Assembly (NCBI GenBank): GCA_000310025.1
Contig: FN649737.1
Coordinates: forward strand, 2,913,090 to 2,926,936
Source: Ectocarpus siliculosus
Taxonomy: Eukaryota > Sar > Phaeophyceae > Ectocarpales > Ectocarpaceae
Reading direction: 5' to 3'
DNA length: 13,847 bases
The notes under the pieces: model-generated
Told to the model about the DNA's origin: nothing
Database searches by the model: none
The model's input: the letters and a program-made list of their open reading frames with translations, nothing else
Shown: positions 1 to 13,847 of the stretch, piece after piece
Numbering within the stretch: position 1 is the first letter of the stretch
How the letters are laid out: the number at the start of each line of letters is the position of its first letter
Translations under genes and position numbers: made by a program

Positions 1-40
1 TTCTTGTGACGAAATTCTCGCTGCCCGCCGCCGGGGGCAG

Positions 41-12829
<12,789 letters not shown>

Positions 12830-12936
12830 TGGGCTTGAAAGGAGACGAGGCACGTTGAGAGAGGGGGGTCTCGTGTAGTCCACACCAACAACAGTGAACT
12901 TCTGGAGACAGCCGGAGAATGAAAGAGGGGGAGAGG

Positions 12937-13002
<66 letters not shown>

Positions 13003-13083
13003 GAGAGAGAGAGAGAACGCACGCCTCTCCGCTGGTTCTAGTCCTCCTGGGAAGTTATTTCACAAGAAAAAACACAGAAAAAC
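12830..13083. other. 3' spacer between convergent genes
   Basis: About 254 nt from the TAG stop to the stop of the convergent minus-strand exon. It should hold both 3' UTRs. It contains (GACA)15 and no AATAAA that I can assign. Confidence 0.6.
12941..13016 (+). repeat. (GACA)15(GA)8 microsatellite
   Basis: Sixty bases of GACA followed by 16 of GA, within the 3' region of the USP-like gene. Confidence 0.97.
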
Positions 13084-13221
13084 TTACACTTTAATCCCCT
13101 CCTCGCCTTTCTTTTCGGAGATAAACTTCAAAGCTCTCCCTTTTCTTTCTTTTCCGATGGTTTGTTGATATGGCTCCTGGATATCTTCCTCGATAGTCCT
13201 CTGGATATCATTCATGTATTT
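13084..13221 (-). CDS. Putative terminal exon of a convergent, unrecognised gene
   Basis: Reading the minus strand, a strong acceptor (cggcctttcttcttccag) at 13222 leads into 45 codons and a TAA stop at 13084-13086. The peptide (KYMNDIQRTIEEDIQEPYQQ, then TIGKERKGRALKFISEKKGE and a short IKV end) is charged, helical and free of low complexity, unlike the repeat-derived frames around it. I do not recognise the family. The upstream exons would lie beyond the poor-quality end of the window. The alternative is a chance open frame; the clean acceptor and ordinary composition favour a real exon. Confidence 0.5.
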   Translation of the reverse strand, partial: KYMNDIQRTIEEDIQEPYQQTIGKERKGRALKFISEKKGEEGIKV

Positions 13222-13440
13222 CTGGAAGAAGAAAGGCCGGGAGGAGAAATTCGAGGTGTTTCCCACCGCAGCCACCAGTGACGTTTCCGAAGCTCGAACA
13301 GTTGACGTGTTTTTGACTCGAAGAGCCCAGCATAATATACGAATCTGTATACACTCTTATCCGCAATCAACGCCGGAAGAGCAAGGAGTCGGGGTGTTTT
13401 GTGGTTTCCAGTCGCTTTTACCGGGTCGTTTTTGTTGCTC
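13222..13440. other. Probable intron of the convergent gene
   Basis: If the minus-strand exon is real, this is the intron upstream of it. I see no further exon with matching splice sites. A plus-strand open frame from 13214 crosses it, but looks like chance. Confidence 0.4.
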
Positions 13441-13847
13441 CCCCCCCCCCCCCGGGGTTTCCTCCCTTGGGAAAGAAGTTGTAAAAAAAGCCCCCCCCCC
13501 CCGGGTTTGCCCTAAGGGGTTGGGTTTTCCTCCCTTGGGAACCACCTTTTAAAAAAAACCCCCCCCTCCGGGGTTGCCCACCGGAATGGGTTTTCCTCCC
13601 TTGGGAACCACCTTGTAAAAAAAGCCAATTTACTTTCTGAAATCCGGAACCAGGGTAACCGCTTTTTTTTTTTTTGGGGAACCCAAAAGGGGGGCCAAGA
13701 AAAAAAGGTGGGGGGGGGCCAAAAAACCCCCTCCCCCCCAACGGGGAAGAACCCCCCCCCTTGGGGTAAAAAGGGCAAAGCTTCCCCAGGCAGGTAAACA
13801 GTGGTTAAAAATGTCTCCGGGAATGGAAACCCCCCAAAAAAAAATAA
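13441..13847. other. Homopolymer-stuttered, low-quality-looking contig end
   Basis: Runs of C, G, A and T of 6-14 bases alternate with almost no ordinary sequence, abruptly different from the rest. It contains three copies of a unit with TTTCCTCCCTTGGGAA. It resembles the over-called tail of a poor sequence read or a misassembled end, so open frames here should not be trusted. Confidence 0.7.
13451..13625 (+). repeat. Three ~66-bp near-direct repeats at the contig end
   Basis: The word TTTCCTCCCTTGGGAA recurs at about 13458, 13526 and 13592, each followed by a G/A-rich bit, an A run and a C run. Spacing is about 66-68 bases. Confidence 0.7.

Noticed and set aside
13418-13778. Minus-strand Gly/Pro/Phe-rich frames at the contig end
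   Set aside because: They come from homopolymer stutter in sequence that looks unreliable.

Overview
The window is nuclear DNA from an intron-rich, GC-rich eukaryote. The best guess is a brown alga or a related stramenopile, at about 60% confidence. Supporting signs are compact GC-rich exons, GT-AG introns averaging about 460 nt, introns full of GTT/GCT/GTC trinucleotide repeats, and proteins with Gln, Ala, Gly and Asp/Asn tracts. No bacterial operon, CRISPR array, phage or prokaryote-type gene was seen.

Nearly the whole window (about 41 to 12829, plus strand) is the 3' part of one large protein-coding gene. It was assembled by eye into 18 exons and 17 introns. Every intron is GT-AG, and the reading phase carries through all 17 junctions to a TAG stop at 12827-12829. 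The visible coding sequence encodes about 1,652 residues (numbered here from the first complete codon, 43-45), and the 5' end lies outside the window. Exons 2-7 (residues about 275-684) resemble the helical (ARM-like) region that follows the catalytic domain in the large USP9X/USP24/USP34-type ubiquitin-specific proteases (peptidase family C19). The clearest marks are VLEILF (578-583) followed by LCWNN (615-619), which parallel the VVDILF...CCWEN block of USP9X. The catalytic Cys and His boxes are not in the window and should lie upstream. Beyond this block come roughly 970 more residues, far longer than the USP9X tail. They comprise low-complexity linkers, a second set of helix-rich exons (11-16), a long disordered basic/acidic exon (17) and a basic-to-helical terminal exon (18).

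The introns hold most of the non-coding structure. This includes a GCTGTT array, a TCTGCTGCG array next to a splice acceptor, a perfect (AG)64, a cluster of five oriented copies of a CTCTTATATCGGAGCC-like motif, a 190-bp MITE-like element with 32-33 bp inverted ends flanked by TA, a (GTT)12 tract, and an alternating CA/CG tract that forms a 3' splice site.

Downstream of the stop is a short spacer with (GACA)15. A convergent minus-strand terminal exon (13084-13221) of an unrecognised gene follows. The last 400 bases or so are homopolymer-stuttered sequence that looks like a poor-quality contig end. I see no undescribed multi-gene system. The unusual content is the long C-terminal extension of this USP-like gene and the repeat and mobile-element structure of its introns.
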